Source: Ptychodera flava
Lineage: Eukaryota; Hemichordata; Enteropneusta; Ptychoderidae
Assembly (NCBI RefSeq): GCF_041260155.1
Contig: NC_091942.1
Location: 7,502,001 to 7,566,000, forward strand
DNA length: 64,000 bases
Reading direction: 5' to 3'
This document shows, piece by piece, positions 25,445-38,334 of this stretch; position 1 is the first letter of the stretch; the number at the start of each line of letters is the position of its first letter. Under the pieces are notes generated by a model. That model worked only from the letters and a program-made list of their open reading frames with translations, was not told the origin of the DNA and ran no database searches. Position numbers and translations under genes: made by a program.

Positions 25445-25665
25445 AATCCATTGAGGATTCTTCTGTATATTGTTCTGGATACTTCAAGAATCCACCAGAA
25501 TACTAAAATATACATTATGTATGCCAGTGGATTCTGGTGGTCAATGGATTCTGTCGGATACGGAACAGAATCCATTGCTTAATCCATTGCAGGATTCTGC
25601 TGGATTCACGTGTTATCCATTATATATGTATTTCAGGATACTACTGGATTCTCTAATTTATAGGG
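25445..25665. repeat. cluster of GGATTCTG / GAATCCA motifs
   Basis: The octamer GGATTCTG or its relatives, in both orientations (GAATCCA, GGATTCT, GGATAC), recurs about a dozen times in 220 bases without a strict period. Function unknown. Confidence 0.5.
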
Positions 25666-25873
25666 AATCAAGGGACAAGTACTTTTGGCTTGATTGATTA
25701 CATAATAATGGGAGGGACAGTTGCCGCATATATCCATACTTATTATTCACCAATTTTTACATAATTATCCAACACTGGCTTCGGGGACCTGGGGTGTGGG
25801 GGTGGGTCCTCAAATAACAGTAATGCTTTGTAGCTTTTGACTCATGTATTTCTACTCATACAGGCATCACATA

Positions 25874-25978
<105 letters not shown>

Positions 25979-26349
25979 TGTGTATACGCAATGAGTATTC
26001 TTTTTACAAGTGAAGACACCAATGTAATGATGCTTTCTACAGCAAAATAGAGTACAGATTGCATCTGAAAACATACTGCAATTTAGATACACAAATCCAA
26101 GATCACTGTAAATGATTCTTCTTTATTCCAAACGAATGTGTAAATGTTAGTAAAATAAATAAAAAATACAGACAAAAAACATTCAGAACAATTTTCCTGA
26201 GACACATTCAAAGTTATCTTCAATACTGTAAAAAAAGAATTTCCATAGCCTTGATAACTCTAATATCAATTAATGCAGTCACTTTTAAATATGCCTGAGC
26301 CTAACAGGGAGAAATATGGTTCATCAGAACAATTTGATATCTTACCATT

Positions 26350-27615
26350 ATCATCCCTATTGACCTGTATACAAAATTTTGAAGCAATCTGTTGACCTGT
26401 TTCAGAGAAATTATTTTAAACAAAAACAGGAAAATAACCCAAAATACAACAAGCAACTAAAAATCAGCTCAATTAAACCCATATGACAATTTTAAATTAT
26501 AATAGAATTCATTGTTTCACGGCCTGATCTGTGAAAATAAAACACAGTGAATCATGTGTCCCAAACAGCAAAATAGTGAAATTAAATCCTGGTGAAAATT
26601 AATGCTCTTTACAGTATGCTGTAAATTTTGGCATACGTTAAAAGATATACATGTGTAGTATTCCTAAGTTTTGTACAGTAAGTTTGTGTCAATTGAGATG
26701 TGTCAGCTAATGACTGTGTAATTCACCAATTACAAGATCAACTATGTGTACCTTTAAATATAGGAATAAAAAATCATTTCAAGAGTTTCTTGATTGAATA
26801 TGAAGCACTCAAGCTATCTACACAGCAAGAAAAGGCAGACACATGCCTGTAACAGAGGATAATCATTACCTGTAACAGGCCCAGAGAAATAACCTTTTTT
26901 GCAAGACCAGTAAAAACCTGTCAAATTTAGGGTTGTGTAAATTCTGATTCATGGTGGTACAGGATTGTATACAATGCTGTAAATTCTGACTGTATCAAGA
27001 CCTAAATTGCAGCACTGAACCACCGGTGTGCGTACAGTGGTGTGTCAGCTACAGGGCCTGAAAATTTGGATGGATTTCAGGGTGTAAATTTGTTGTAAAA
27101 ATTGGCAAATTTTGATGATTGAAGCAGAAAGAAATGTTATTGTTTGAACACTGAAAAATTTCAGACCCTGTTAGAGATCAGTGTTCACAGCACTGTGTAC
27201 AGGTGCTGTAATTGGTAGAAATACAGCCATGTGTTTACAGTACTTGATACAGACATGTGCATCAGCCCCTGATAGAACTCCTTCTGTATTTGCTGACACA
27301 GACCTGTAACACAGTTTGTATCAGGGCCTGTGCAGGAACTGTCTCAGGGGTGAATTTTTTTGTAGTGTATGTTTAATTAACTCTTACTTATCACATACAT
27401 GTATGTGCACTGTTAAATTGTAGCTTTTGTGCAGTTCATCAAAATCTAAAAAAGTAGGAAAAATTGCTCTGAAAACACAATATTGCATATCTCAGGACAA
27501 ACTGATTACTGCTTCAATTATATTATCCTAAGAGACCTGCATTTAAAATTTCAAAGCAATCTGACAAGCAATTTCAGAGAAATTTTTGGACAAGAAATAG
27601 AAAAATACCATCAGT
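26350..27615. repeat. scattered units related to the 33.5-34.5 kb tandem repeat
   Basis: Segments near 26362-26447 and 27533-27607 (ACCTG.AT..AAA.TTT.AA.GCAATCTG...TTTCAGAGAAAT) match the repeat unit at 33.5-34.5 kb. The DNA between is AT-rich with no gene. Confidence 0.5.
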
Positions 27616-28082
27616 AACACGGTGTGGCTCACATTTGTTTCAGCATGTTTAAACACTGTAACTGCACCTTGATAAATTCTTGAGGGCACAAATCCAGATA
27701 CGTCAAAGTGACAAATTTCAGCAGTACTTCAAAGATGTACTTGTGAAGTATTTGTAAGTTATGCCTTGGTTATACTAAACTTTTCTTGGTGTAACTGACC
27801 TGTGCCAGCTAATGACTTTATATTTCACTGAACTTACAACACCAGCTCTGTGTACTACTTTTCAAGTAAAGCAATTAAAATTGAGAACAAATCAGTTGTT
27901 GACCAACAGAGGGATGATGGATAATTACTCAGAAAAGCTATGCATCACTGTTCTGTCTCACACAATTGTCACTGAACTGTTTTTATCAGGTGGTCTCTCA
28001 CTGGCTCTGCCATACTTCCTCTGCAGTATGTAGTGTCTTGAATTAGAGTCATTAAGCATTCGCTGATTGAGTGTGTCTATCC

Positions 28083-28237
28083 TATCAAAACGTTTAGTTT
28101 GTCAGATCGCCAAGAAGGCCTGGAGGCAATTATCCTTCCATCTGGTGGGACTCCTCATCAGACATCAGGTCTGCAGTTACATCATTCCAGAAACCCTTCT
28201 CATCTGCATTGATCACTGCACTTCTCCTCTTTAAAAT
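28083..28237 (-). pseudogene. possible broken exon of a multi-copy unknown protein (PSWRSDKLN motif)
   Basis: After an acceptor (ACCTACAG) the minus strand reads KRRSAVINADEKGFWNDV and LMSDEESHQMEG, then, one frame over, RPSWRSDKLNVLIG followed by a stop. From memory this resembles the C-terminal motif of uncharacterised multi-copy invertebrate proteins. The frame change and stops mean it is not working as read. Confidence 0.3.
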
Positions 28238-29069
28238 CTGTAGGTAGAAATGATAAATGATGGTTATTTAAAATAATGCAAAGAGTGAGATCAATGATGG
28301 CATAATACTTACAGTCACTGCCATAACTAACAATATGGTACATTTGATATTTTAAGATCAACTCTGGTATCATGACTTATTAGGCCAAAGTAAGTAAATT
28401 CTTTGTTTTGCGTCCACTCAAAATCCTAAAAGGTACGCGGGTAAGCGGTTAAAAAACACACACAGAAAATTTAACACAAAATCAGTTTGCCTTTAGCCTA
28501 TGGACAATTTTTCTCAAACAACATGAAAATACTCCTGTCATAGTGTGACACACTGTATGATCGCTGTATGCATTTTCATAACAAATGGATCAAAATAAAG
28601 TCATTCTTCAAAGTTTGCTTTTCTCTTATTAGTTTTAGATGTCTTTCTTGTGCATTCAAAGGGTCCACATGCACAGCACCTTGACAGCCTCATCAAATTA
28701 CTTAAATCTGGACAATTTGAGGAATGGGTACACTATAACGGTATACAGTAGCAGTCTTTTGTCCTCAAGTTCTTGCACGTTTCTTTCAAGTTTAATTTTC
28801 TTGGGTAATGTTTATGCTCTGATGGAATGTCATAGTTTTGCTGAAAGGTGTCTTTGTTTTGTAAGAAGCACCAACAGATCGGGTAAGTTAAAGCCTCTGT
28901 ATGGGGTATCAGAGAGAACAAGACACTGGCGATATTATCGACAAAAGTCTTCCCTGTACCTTCCTTGGGACAATCCGTAAAACCAGCACCTTTCCTTTCC
29001 ATCAAATCAATGAAATCATTTCGCAATTGCCAGTCTCAAAGCACAGACTCATCAGACCCGAATTTAGGT

Positions 29070-29985
29070 GGACACTTCACATCTATTTTCCTTGCACTTT
29101 CAAAGTACCACACCCCAGATTTTTTGAAAAGATGAAGTATCATGGCATAAATGGAAATATTCTACAGTGGATCAAAGCTTGGTTGACGAATACAAAACAG
29201 CGAGTAGTCATAAATGGAGCATCATCTGAATGGAGAATACGTCACAAGTGGTGTCACTCAGGGTTCAGTTCTTGGACCAGTACTCGTTCTAATCTACCGT
29301 ACATTAATCACACTGACGTTAAAATTAGTTCTGAACTCTGAACTTACTGACAATACCAAGAAATATCACCCCTTGCGAAATTGTAGTGACCCTAAAATTC
29401 AACAAGCTGATTTTGACAGGCCAAAAAAATTCTTCATTCTACCTTAAAACCGTCAAGCAAGTGTGTTAAGTTTGCAAAAAGGCACAGAATGTTTGGTTTC
29501 AACAAACGATCACTGTCAATCAAATCAAAAAATGTCATTCTTCGTCTTTACAAGCAACTTGCTGTTTTGCTCGAATATTTGGTACAAGCTTGGTCACAAT
29601 GGCTACAAAAGGACATAAATATCTTAGAAAAAGTGCAACGCAGGGCAACAAAAATGATACCTGAACTCCAACACTACAATTAACAAAATAGACTTAAACA
29701 GCTTGGTTTAATAACACTTGAACAAAAAAGAATTCGCGGCGACATGATTCAACTCTACAAAATTATCAAAAAGACTACGACCACTGTAACCTTTCACTTG
29801 AGTTAGCAGCAGACTCGAGAACTTGCCGTTCGACTTAACACAAGGAAGTACTTTTTTCAACAAGAGTTGTGGATACCTGGAATAAATTACCAGTCGATGT
29901 CATTAATGCAGAAAGTGTGACCTCCTTCAAAAGCAGCTACGACTGCCTACTACAAGTTTTAACTTTAACAGAGGAATTTTATCCT
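29070..29985 (+). pseudogene. non-LTR retrotransposon reverse transcriptase fragment (Jockey/CR1-like)
   Basis: Broken frames show KMKYHGINGNILQWIKAWL, a TQGSVLGPVL block, then FGFNKRSLSIKSKNVILRLY and LEKVQRRATKMIPELQHYN and LKQLGLITLEQKRIRGDMIQ. These are the middle and C-terminal parts of a Jockey/CR1-type RT. There are several frameshifts and stops and the active-site block is damaged. It lies wholly inside the TIR element. Confidence 0.75.
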
Positions 29986-30124
29986 TGAGGATAACTTTCC
30001 CTTACCCAAACTGAACAAGTAGCACGTAAAGGCATTTCGTTTACAGGACTGATCACTGGTTTTGTTTTTTGTTTAAAGTTAAAATGGACAGATGAACCAA
30101 ATTTTTGGCAAACCTGAAAGACTG

Positions 30125-30352
30125 ATAAACTATGATAGGCTTCAACACTTTCCGATTTTTCCGTCTGCCATAAGCTTACTCAGTCCAACCGGCCGACTGA
30201 ATCTCTCTCTGTTTAAGTCCGGGTTGCTCGCGATCTTTTGCCGTGCAAAGATTTCCTGTTTTGTAACGTCGATTATTTCCCTGCTTTCATCAATTTTCTT
30301 TCGTGACAAGGCAAAGCAACAACAGGTAAAGCCACAACAGACAGCGAGAATG
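30125..30352 (-). CDS. small unidentified open frame inside the TIR element
   Basis: The minus strand stays open over about 76 codons with a hydrophobic start (LTIILAVCCGFTCCCFAL) followed by a charged stretch (SRKKIDESREIIDVTK). Not recognised as a transposase. It may be a remnant of the element's own gene or chance. Confidence 0.15.
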
Positions 30353-31069
30353 ATTGTGAGGCGGCGAGTATCGACAGGGGTAAATGTGTAGAGAGTACCA
30401 TTTTACGTCACCGCATGGTCCATTAGTGAAATCCGACTGCCGTAAAGGAGTGTTTCGCCGCAAAGTAAAAAGCCACGACCTGTTTTTGCGACAAAATAGC
30501 GCCACCAACGGCGAAATTTTGAAAGGAACGTTTGTGTTTTTTTTCCTTAAAATCTCCAAAACCTAGGCGCGCGCCGGACGCAAAACAAAGAATTTACTTA
30601 CTTTGGCCTTACTGATTTGAACATATTATGTTGCCTTCAATTCCACCTATGCTAAGGAACATAAGGAAATTCATGTATCATTTTAACATTGGCGTCCTTG
30701 TCCAAACACCTTTGAGCACATCAGAATGGAACTGTCGATTTACATTACCCTCAACTAAACCAAGTTTTGCTTTGTTTAATTTTATTTGAACCAATTAGTA
30801 CATTTTACAATTATTGTGACAAAATTGTTGACTCTATGTATCTAATAGTGCTAACTGTGCAAAGACTCCAACCCATACTACAAATATCCCATGATTCATT
30901 CTGATTTGTACCAACAGAGATTCCCTAGTCAAGCCAGGCATCACATGTGTAGAGAACACTATAGACTACTAGAAAATAAAAATGTTGAAAACATGCTTTG
31001 AAGGAGACTCATTGTCAATTACCATTTCAAATGATTTTTAAATATCATGCATTATTTAGAGTACATATA

Positions 31070-31275
31070 CACAATGGGAACTAATTTGGGATAATTGGAT
31101 GAAGTAATGTTGATTTCATCTACAAATGTAACCTCATCTACTTTTCTTTTTATGTTATGCACTTGTTTTTATGAGCATTTTGTAATATTGCAACATTCAA
31201 CTATAGGGCACCTAACATCTTTGAGAAATTTGAAAAATATGAAAATCCAATTATCCCAAATTAGTTCCAATCGTG
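31070..31275. mobile_element. MITE about 206 bp, copy 1
   Basis: Left end GGAACTAATTTGGGATAATTGGAT is inverted at the right end (ATCCAATTATCCC...). Matches 61879-62090 along its length (TTTTCTTTTT, CACTTGTTTTTATGAG, CTATAGGGCACCTAA). No coding. Confidence 0.75.
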
Positions 31276-31909
31276 TTATATACATTTTATATAATTTTCA
31301 AGAAATTATATAGACAGCCATACAGAAAAGTTTGAAGTATAATAGAGATACTTGAAGCATGGACTGACTGTTGTTGAATACTGTTCAATAACTGTCAGTT
31401 CAGCCACTAAGTAAATACTAGTTCAAAACTATATCCTTGTTCCCAGCGGGTGCAACACTGAAGCTGTTTTGACTATGCAAAATGTTTTTATGAAAAAATG
31501 TATATTAAGTTACATTTTGTGAAATAAGGCAAGAGTTTTCTTGCACACAGTTGGTTGTTCCAAAAACAGTTTCGTATAATGTTAATAAAAGATAAAACTA
31601 TGGTTTTTTAGCACATCGTGTAATCTGGAACATGTTATCAGAGCATAAGCTTGTTTCATCTTTCAATATTAAATTTGCAACAAACTCTTGGACATGAGTG
31701 TGTCTTGTGATATTGTTTCAAAGTTGTGTTCCCTGGCAAGGTTCATAAAATACACTTCATGGATTCCTTCAACAATATTTTGGCCAGTTAAAAGCTGTTA
31801 AAAGTGTTAAAAGCTCATCCTGAGTTTGACTATGCTATTATTGTATGTTATGTTATGTACATTTGTGTTTTGAACTCAATCTAAGAGCCCCTTTAGTTGT
31901 TTCAACACT

Positions 31910-33324
31910 ACAGATAAAGTATGGCATAAAACTTCGCCTCAGATCGCCTCTGTATCGTTTCCGACATTGCTGTCGCCTCAGTTTGTTTATTTTCTATATC
32001 GTTTCATTACCGCCTCTGTATCAGCCTTGCATTGCTTCCGCATCGTATCAGCCTAAACATCGCCACTGCATCGTATCAAGTCAATTTCATGGTCCCAATT
32101 GGCCACGGCATATTATTCACTCAAAAATGCCACAGCAAAGTTGCCGCCTTCGGAAATTTCGTCGCCTGGCATTGCCCATTTTTTTGAGAGTAAAGGTATA
32201 CAAAATGAAAGATCAAATATATGTGTCCAACCCCATATGTCCAACATTATCCATTCATGAAATGTTGCTTCAACACACAAAAATGGGAACAAAGTTGAAA
32301 CATATTGTGATTATAATGCGCTTCTTTTACGAATTGCTTTTATTTGATATGAAGTTTGTATACCGTTTTATTTGCGAACATTTTTGTAACAAGATAGCAC
32401 TCTACCAGGGACAGACATTAACGGTTGCAAGTGAAAGTCGCGTTTGGACAACTGCAACTGAAACACCAGTACGGGTTGCCCGATGAGACAAGTGTCAAAA
32501 AGTGACGTGGGACAACTTTTCCACTGACTAGAAACCCAGAAATGTGTGGTACTGTGTGCGGATTACCATTTTAAATGACTGAAATTAGTATTTTTAAGCT
32601 TAAATACATGTACGTCCTTGAAAGCGCACAAGAAAAACTGGCCGTACAAAGTAAGGACAATTGCTAAAATAATAACTGCAGTGTATCATATACTAGGTTA
32701 ACACATATAGTGATGCCGCCATGAATTCTCCTAACGCTTTACACAGTGACCTTTAAACCCGATTGACGTGAATAAATTATGATGTAGAGGAAGTCCGTGA
32801 CCTTTAGTCACAACACATTGATAACAACTCTGATAGCGGGAACTTCCAAGTGTTTCAATAATTGCTACGCAATTCATACTATAGAGTTACACTCCGCAAC
32901 CAATTATCCATCACAAATAAAATTAATTTTAGGCAAACTATCGCACCATGCGCATACGGTATAAATCTGAGTTGGCCTACATATGTCACGCCGCGCCAAT
33001 CACTCTAAATCACGTACCCACATCGTCCAAGAACGTTCAAATTCATGATTATTAACCGATCATTTACCTTCAACTAGATAAAATCTTGTCTATATTCTCA
33101 ATTTTCGATGACTTTTGACGAAATGACATCGACTTTTCATGCCCGATATCTCATATCCGATGTCTTTGAGTTCCGTGAATGAGGCAATGCACTAGTGAAA
33201 CGATACGGAAACGATACCAAACAACCGAGTGAGCGATGTTGGATTTGGGGTTGGGCGATGCGGAAACGATACGGAAACGATAATGAGGCTAAAAAAGCGA
33301 AGCTTTGGGCGATACTTTATCTGT
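31910..33324. mobile_element. 1.4-kb TIR element with subterminal repeats
   Basis: Ends ACAGATAAAGTAT...CTTCGC (31910) and its inverted form ending at 33324 form an imperfect TIR of about 27 bp. Inside both ends, ATCGTTTCCG, GCATCG and GCCTC motifs repeat (31935-32080, 33195-33290), as transposase-binding subterminal repeats do. The 213-codon open frame 31845-32486 crosses the left end and is not convincing. Confidence 0.55.
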
Positions 33325-33445
33325 ATGTTTTCTCCAAAATAATTTGCAGGGTTTACACATTTCATTGTGATCTCAAAATTTGACATTGAATAAGCTGCAT
33401 AACTATCGATTACATCTGTATCTTCAAGGGAAGGTTAACAAGCGA

Positions 33446-34506
33446 CCTAGCGGCCGATATAGCTCCGCTGTGTTTATGTAGAGAATAACTATTTTTGACA
33501 CATGTTGGTGAAGAAGGTGGAAATCTTTGATAGCTCATTTCAATGGCCAGAAAAAAGAGGCTAAAATATCTGCAAAAATATACAATTGAAGATTTCATCA
33601 TAATTTGAATTTTTACATTGGATCATTCCAAAGAACACGTCCACTAAAGCTATCTGACGAGTAGTTTTTAGAGAATAAAATTTTCTGACCAAAAATGGCA
33701 ATGATTGTCCCCTAAAATAAAAATTGCAGATTTCACCATAATTTTAGTATATCACATATTACAATAATCCCCTGGAACCTGTATACCAAATATCAAAGCT
33801 ATCCACTTGCAGTTTTTGAGAAACAAATTTTTTTAACAGAAATAGCAAAAATTGCCCCAAAATATACAAAATTGCAGATTTCATCATAATGTCAAAATAT
33901 CAAATTTAGTTATTCTGTAGGAACCTGCATATCGAATTTCAAAGCTATCAGACCAGTACTTTTTGAGAAATACATTTTTCGACCAAAAATGGCAAAAATT
34001 ACCCATAAATACAAAATTGCAGATTTCATCATAATTTCAATAAATACCATTAAGTTCATCGGTAGGAACCTGTATAACAAATTGCAAAGCTAAGTTACCC
34101 TAAGTAAACTGCACATCAAATTTCAAAGCAATCCGACGATCGGTTTCTGAGAAGATGACTTTTTTACCAAAAACAGGAAAAATTGCCCCAAAAATACAAT
34201 TATGGAAATTTCACCACAATTTGAACAACCTTGACTGGGGTTACCTCCAGGAACCTCTATACCAAGTTTCAAATTAATCTGACTTGAAGTTTCAGAGAAG
34301 AAGATTTCTTGACCAAAAACAGGAAAAATTGCCCCAAAAATACAATTATGCAAATTTCACCACAATTTGAACAAACTTGAGTGAGGTCACTCCTATGAAC
34401 CTCCATACCAAATTTCAAAGAAATCTGACTTGCGGTTTCAGAGAAGAAGACCATTGTTGACGGACGGACTATCGGATAAGCTCCGCGTCTCTGACAGCGG
34501 AGCTAA
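33446..34506. mobile_element. element with internal tandem array, unit about 140 bp
   Basis: About seven diverged units contain GACCAAAAA.GGCAAAAATTGCCCC, TTTCA.CATAAT and GGAACCT.TATACCAAATTTCAAAG. The left side has ATAGCTCCGCTGTG and the right side ends with the hairpin AGCTCCGC...GCGGAGCT. The first 28 bases (33446-33473) recur exactly at 37251-37278. No protein. Confidence 0.6.
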
Positions 34507-36783
34507 AAAGGCAGATTTTGTCGCTTAAAGCTGTTAGGTGCTCTGCAAATGTATAACCAAATATCAAAGCTGAACTAAGTAAAATTGATTTTACTTGTGT
34601 CATGATGGTTCTACCATGTACATGTACTATAATTCACCAACACTGGTGCTTTGGTTACCTTGTCCTTCAAAGTTCACTGGTTTAGACTAAAAAATTATCA
34701 GTGCAGACTTTGTAGTACATACCTCTCTTATTCTCCTGTTGTTGGCATGCCTTTTTGTGTAACTCTGTCTTTCCTTGAGACACTACCCTTTCCCTACTTT
34801 TTCAGTGCCTAATAAACATCTCCGAGGGGCCTGCAACTTGCAAGGATATAAATAAAAGAGTTAAAAATCTTACTGTGAAAAATCAAAATATCTGAAACAC
34901 AGATGATGAATCATCATATTTCATGTGACAATAATGACAATGAATAATCATATTAATCTGAATATCAATTGGTATTCACATTTGAATCAGACAATAGCAT
35001 TCCCATGGCCTACAAAGGCTTGACATCATCGGATTCCCACTGCACTAAGCATGGATGAAAGATTGACTCTTTTTACATCCATGGTTATACAATAATACAA
35101 AATGTTCATGTTGAAATAAGACCATATTTCATTTGATACAGAAATTGCATTAATTTAGAAAGTTAGAAATCATTAATGAAGTGATGCAAAATAAAATGAC
35201 ATACCATGTTTAGGTAAGATCAGAATTATTCTCATGTTTACTTTAAGGCAGATGAGTTGCAACTTTTGACATTATTTTTATGATTTTTATATTTAGATTA
35301 AAATCAGTTCATAGCAAATTTCTACAACTCAGAGATGTTTACTCTAGTATAATTATCCACAGAGTTGGACTGCATGAGGAGATTCTTGTAAGACAAATAA
35401 TAAATGGGTGCCGCACCCAAATATGGCTGCCTACATGCAACTACATGATAAACAGCGTAAATGGTGGATGTACACATTTAAATCTTTACAAATACAACAT
35501 GGTGCAACCCACTGAAAGGAAGGGAAAGGGATTCACTCCACTTAGAGGAAAAATTCTTGTTTTCACCTATTAATTATGGCAAGATTTTGAAAATTGCGGG
35601 AAATTTAAAATTAACAAAGATGTGCTCAATTTCTTGTCTATTCTGCCACAAGCAAATGCTGTTGAGGCACAGTTAATGACTATATCGTTCAATTTGTAGA
35701 TTGCAATGAATATCTGAAGAAATTGAAGGTATTTTGAGGTTGGACAAATTTCACAGTGTTGCAGCTCACGGCCTTTTAAAGCCCCAATAGCAGTATCTTT
35801 AAGCATTATTTTATGCGTTAACTTTCAAGTTGAAATAAGTTTATGAGAGTGTATAAGGTGGTGCGTAAGAAGCTGGGTAGAAAGGACTGATGTAGGGTAG
35901 AGCTGTGTGCATGTGACATGGCTAATGAATGTAAACAAGACAAAATAGACTGTGCATAATGGCGATAGGCTAGTTGCGACTTGGATTTTTAATGCCAGTA
36001 GTTGATGCACCCCTGTTTTAGACAAGGTGATGGGGCATGCCCTCAAATTGAAGCGTCTGCAATGTCTACCACCCATACAAAGGTTGAACACTACAAGGCA
36101 AGCATCCATGTAGGGCCAGCTATGATCGTTTTGAACAGCAATATTTTAGGTCGGACATATCTGATTTTCCAGAGAAACAGCGCTATGTAAAACCCTTAGG
36201 TCAGAACCAATGATCATTAATTTCCAAATACATACAAGTTAACAGTATGTTTAAGAGTTGATATATACTTTATTTAAAGCTCCATAAGCTGTATCTTTTG
36301 GCTATTTTTTCAGAACTTTTGTTTTGTGGTTTTCCTACACTTTCTGCATTGAATCCCTAATTCGTAATTTAATGCCAAGTATTTAGCATGTCAACACAAC
36401 CTAAATGAGTATAATCTACGAAATTACGGTATTGTTGAAAATTGCATTCAAGCCTGGACTAGAATTCATTTGTAAACAATAAACAATGATCACTACACAC
36501 ATACAAGCTGTGTTGACAAAAAGAATACTTGAAATTTCAGCATGACAAACTTTTTAGGATCAGACACAGTAGTTGATATACAGAAGCAGAACACTGAAAA
36601 ACTTGCAACAAGTTACAGCTTATGTCCCTTTAAATCCCACGTTGACAGAATATAGTAATTTCCACAGAAGATTCAAGGGTTTTACATGTGTGTTGATGTC
36701 CCCCGAATTTCTAAAATGGTCCCCTTGGGACAGGAGTAGGGGTTTACAGTGACCCCCTGTTTTGACATCCCAGATTGAACACT
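34507..36783. other. no gene seen
   Basis: AT-rich, with a hairpin CATGGATG...CATCCATG at 35050-35078 (an arm of the type C snap-back). Open frames are short and show no family features. Confidence 0.35.
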
Positions 36784-37166
36784 GACAGAGGTGAATGTTT
36801 TCACCTGTGACGTTGCATGTTCTGTTCCTTAGGAATATTACCAAAATAAAATGACTGTTAAATTTGAATTTACTCATCATATGTTTCACAAATGTATGGT
36901 TTCCTACTGCAGTAAAAGCCAACATCCTTCAGAGCTGAAGTAAGTTTGTGAAAATACAGTAATTTTGGTGTATGTGCAATTTTGCACAAGGTAAAGATTG
37001 TGCTGTGATTAAATATTTGCCCAAACATGCAAACACTGAGGATACTGTGCATACCTGCACTGAAATCTTCACATAAAGTGCACAGAGTAGTCTAATGTAT
37101 AATGCAGAGCGCTGAATGTTTTCAACTTAGACATTGTATGTTCTATGTCCTTAGTAATATTACCTA
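36784..37166. repeat. diverged direct repeat pair
   Basis: TGAATGTTTTCA(A/C)C...CATTGTATGTTCT...CCTTAG(T/G)AATATTACC occurs at about 36791-36842 and 37114-37166. Two copies of one block about 325 bases apart. Confidence 0.55.
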
Positions 37167-37250
37167 TTTTTGAAAATGGGGAATTGCGAGGTGTAAGTCT
37201 TCCTAAAAGTTTATTTTCTAGAATCGATTTTCATTCTAACATTACTCAAA

Positions 37251-37372
37251 CCTAGCGGCCGATATAGCTCCGCTGTGTAACTAAGGGATACTGTCGCATA
37301 CAGTTGTCTAGCATCATTCCTTGCAAGCTCTATTTTGGAGGCCAAAAGAGTACGCGACAGCTTTGAAAAGAA
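37251..37372. repeat. second copy of the 33446 element end
   Basis: The 28 bases 37251-37278 match 33446-33473. They are followed by unrelated DNA with a weak inverted repeat (ACTGTCGCATAC... against GTACGCGACAG). Confidence 0.55.
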
Positions 37373-37639
37373 ATGAATTTTTATGTATAAAAATGTGAAA
37401 GAACCTTGAGGCCCCACCTCAATATCAAAATGTTTATGTTACAAAATATTTTGGTCTCGACAAGTTTATCCAGCAAAATCGCTGTAGTGAATATCGCCAT
37501 GCATTCTGGTCATTTTGGATAAAATTAGCATATTTTTAATGCAAATTCACGTACTTGTCACATTAAGGTGTCAGAGATTCAGAGATTTTTTGTAATTGAT
37601 ATATTTACCAGCAACGCGGCTCGGAGCAAACAGGAGCTG

Positions 37640-37672
37640 TTTCCAGATCGGTGGGTGGAGGGACGGTGATTC
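37640..37672. repeat. half copy of the tiny type A palindrome
   Basis: GGTGGGTGGAGGGACGGTG matches the right arm of the copy at 49501-49535. No left arm and no flanking repeat. Confidence 0.4.
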
Positions 37673-38334
37673 ACTTCACATTGTATCTATGAGGAAACCA
37701 TTAAATCTTATTTTTCAATACAGAACTAGCCACATCTGTGTATTTATAGATGCTTGATTATTGATATTAATGTACTTAAATTAGACTGAGCTGTTACTAG
37801 TGAATCATGAATGTTGGTGCACGAAATTTGGTTTTTCGAATAGTACCGGATGGTGAGAATAGCGTTTGAAAGCAGATGTGAACAACAAATATGCTATTGG
37901 ACTTTCACCCAAGTGATTACATGTTTCTAAAGGTTTAGGGTATTCTTTGAAAGTTCAAAGGTCAAATAAGAAATTTTACGTCAGTTATTAATAAAACATC
38001 AAATAAGACTGTGACACAAAGGACAAATGAAAGTTGGGGGCAATCTTTTTCTTGAAAACACTTTTGAAGGGTGATTATTCTATATTTTCGAAACACCAAC
38101 ACCAGAACCCTAACACCCCCCCCCCCGTAATTTCTGTACAGTCCCTCGCCACGAAAAGGTTACATTAGCATGAAGTTGCCTGGGAATTAGATGTTCATTG
38201 TTTATTGAAATTTTATCAGCAATATCGATGATTTAAACAACACAAACGTTAGACATTTTTGCAAGATAAAGACATTGCTGAACACGTTTATACGAGAAGG
38301 AGTAGACGTATGTACGAAAAGACACTTGGGCTGG

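Larger units (their letters stand above)
28383..30608. mobile_element. 2.2-kb TIR transposon, Harbinger-like, non-autonomous
   Basis: Ends 28383-28415 and 30576-30608 are perfect 33-bp inverted repeats beginning GGCCAAAGTAAGTAAATTC. TTA lies directly outside both ends. A 3-bp TTA/TAA duplication is typical of PIF/Harbinger. No transposase is recognised inside; the interior carries a dead reverse transcriptase on the plus strand (29070-29985) and an unexplained minus-strand frame near 30120-30350. Confidence 0.75.

Noticed and set aside
28733..29026. Minus-strand EGTGKTF read as a possible P-loop of a helicase
   Set aside because: A single short motif in a short frame overlapping another open frame; no other helicase motifs.
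31845..32486. 213-codon open frame, the second longest of the window
   Set aside because: It crosses the left end of a TIR element, is built partly from repeated ATCG/TCGCC motifs, and shows no domain or stable composition.
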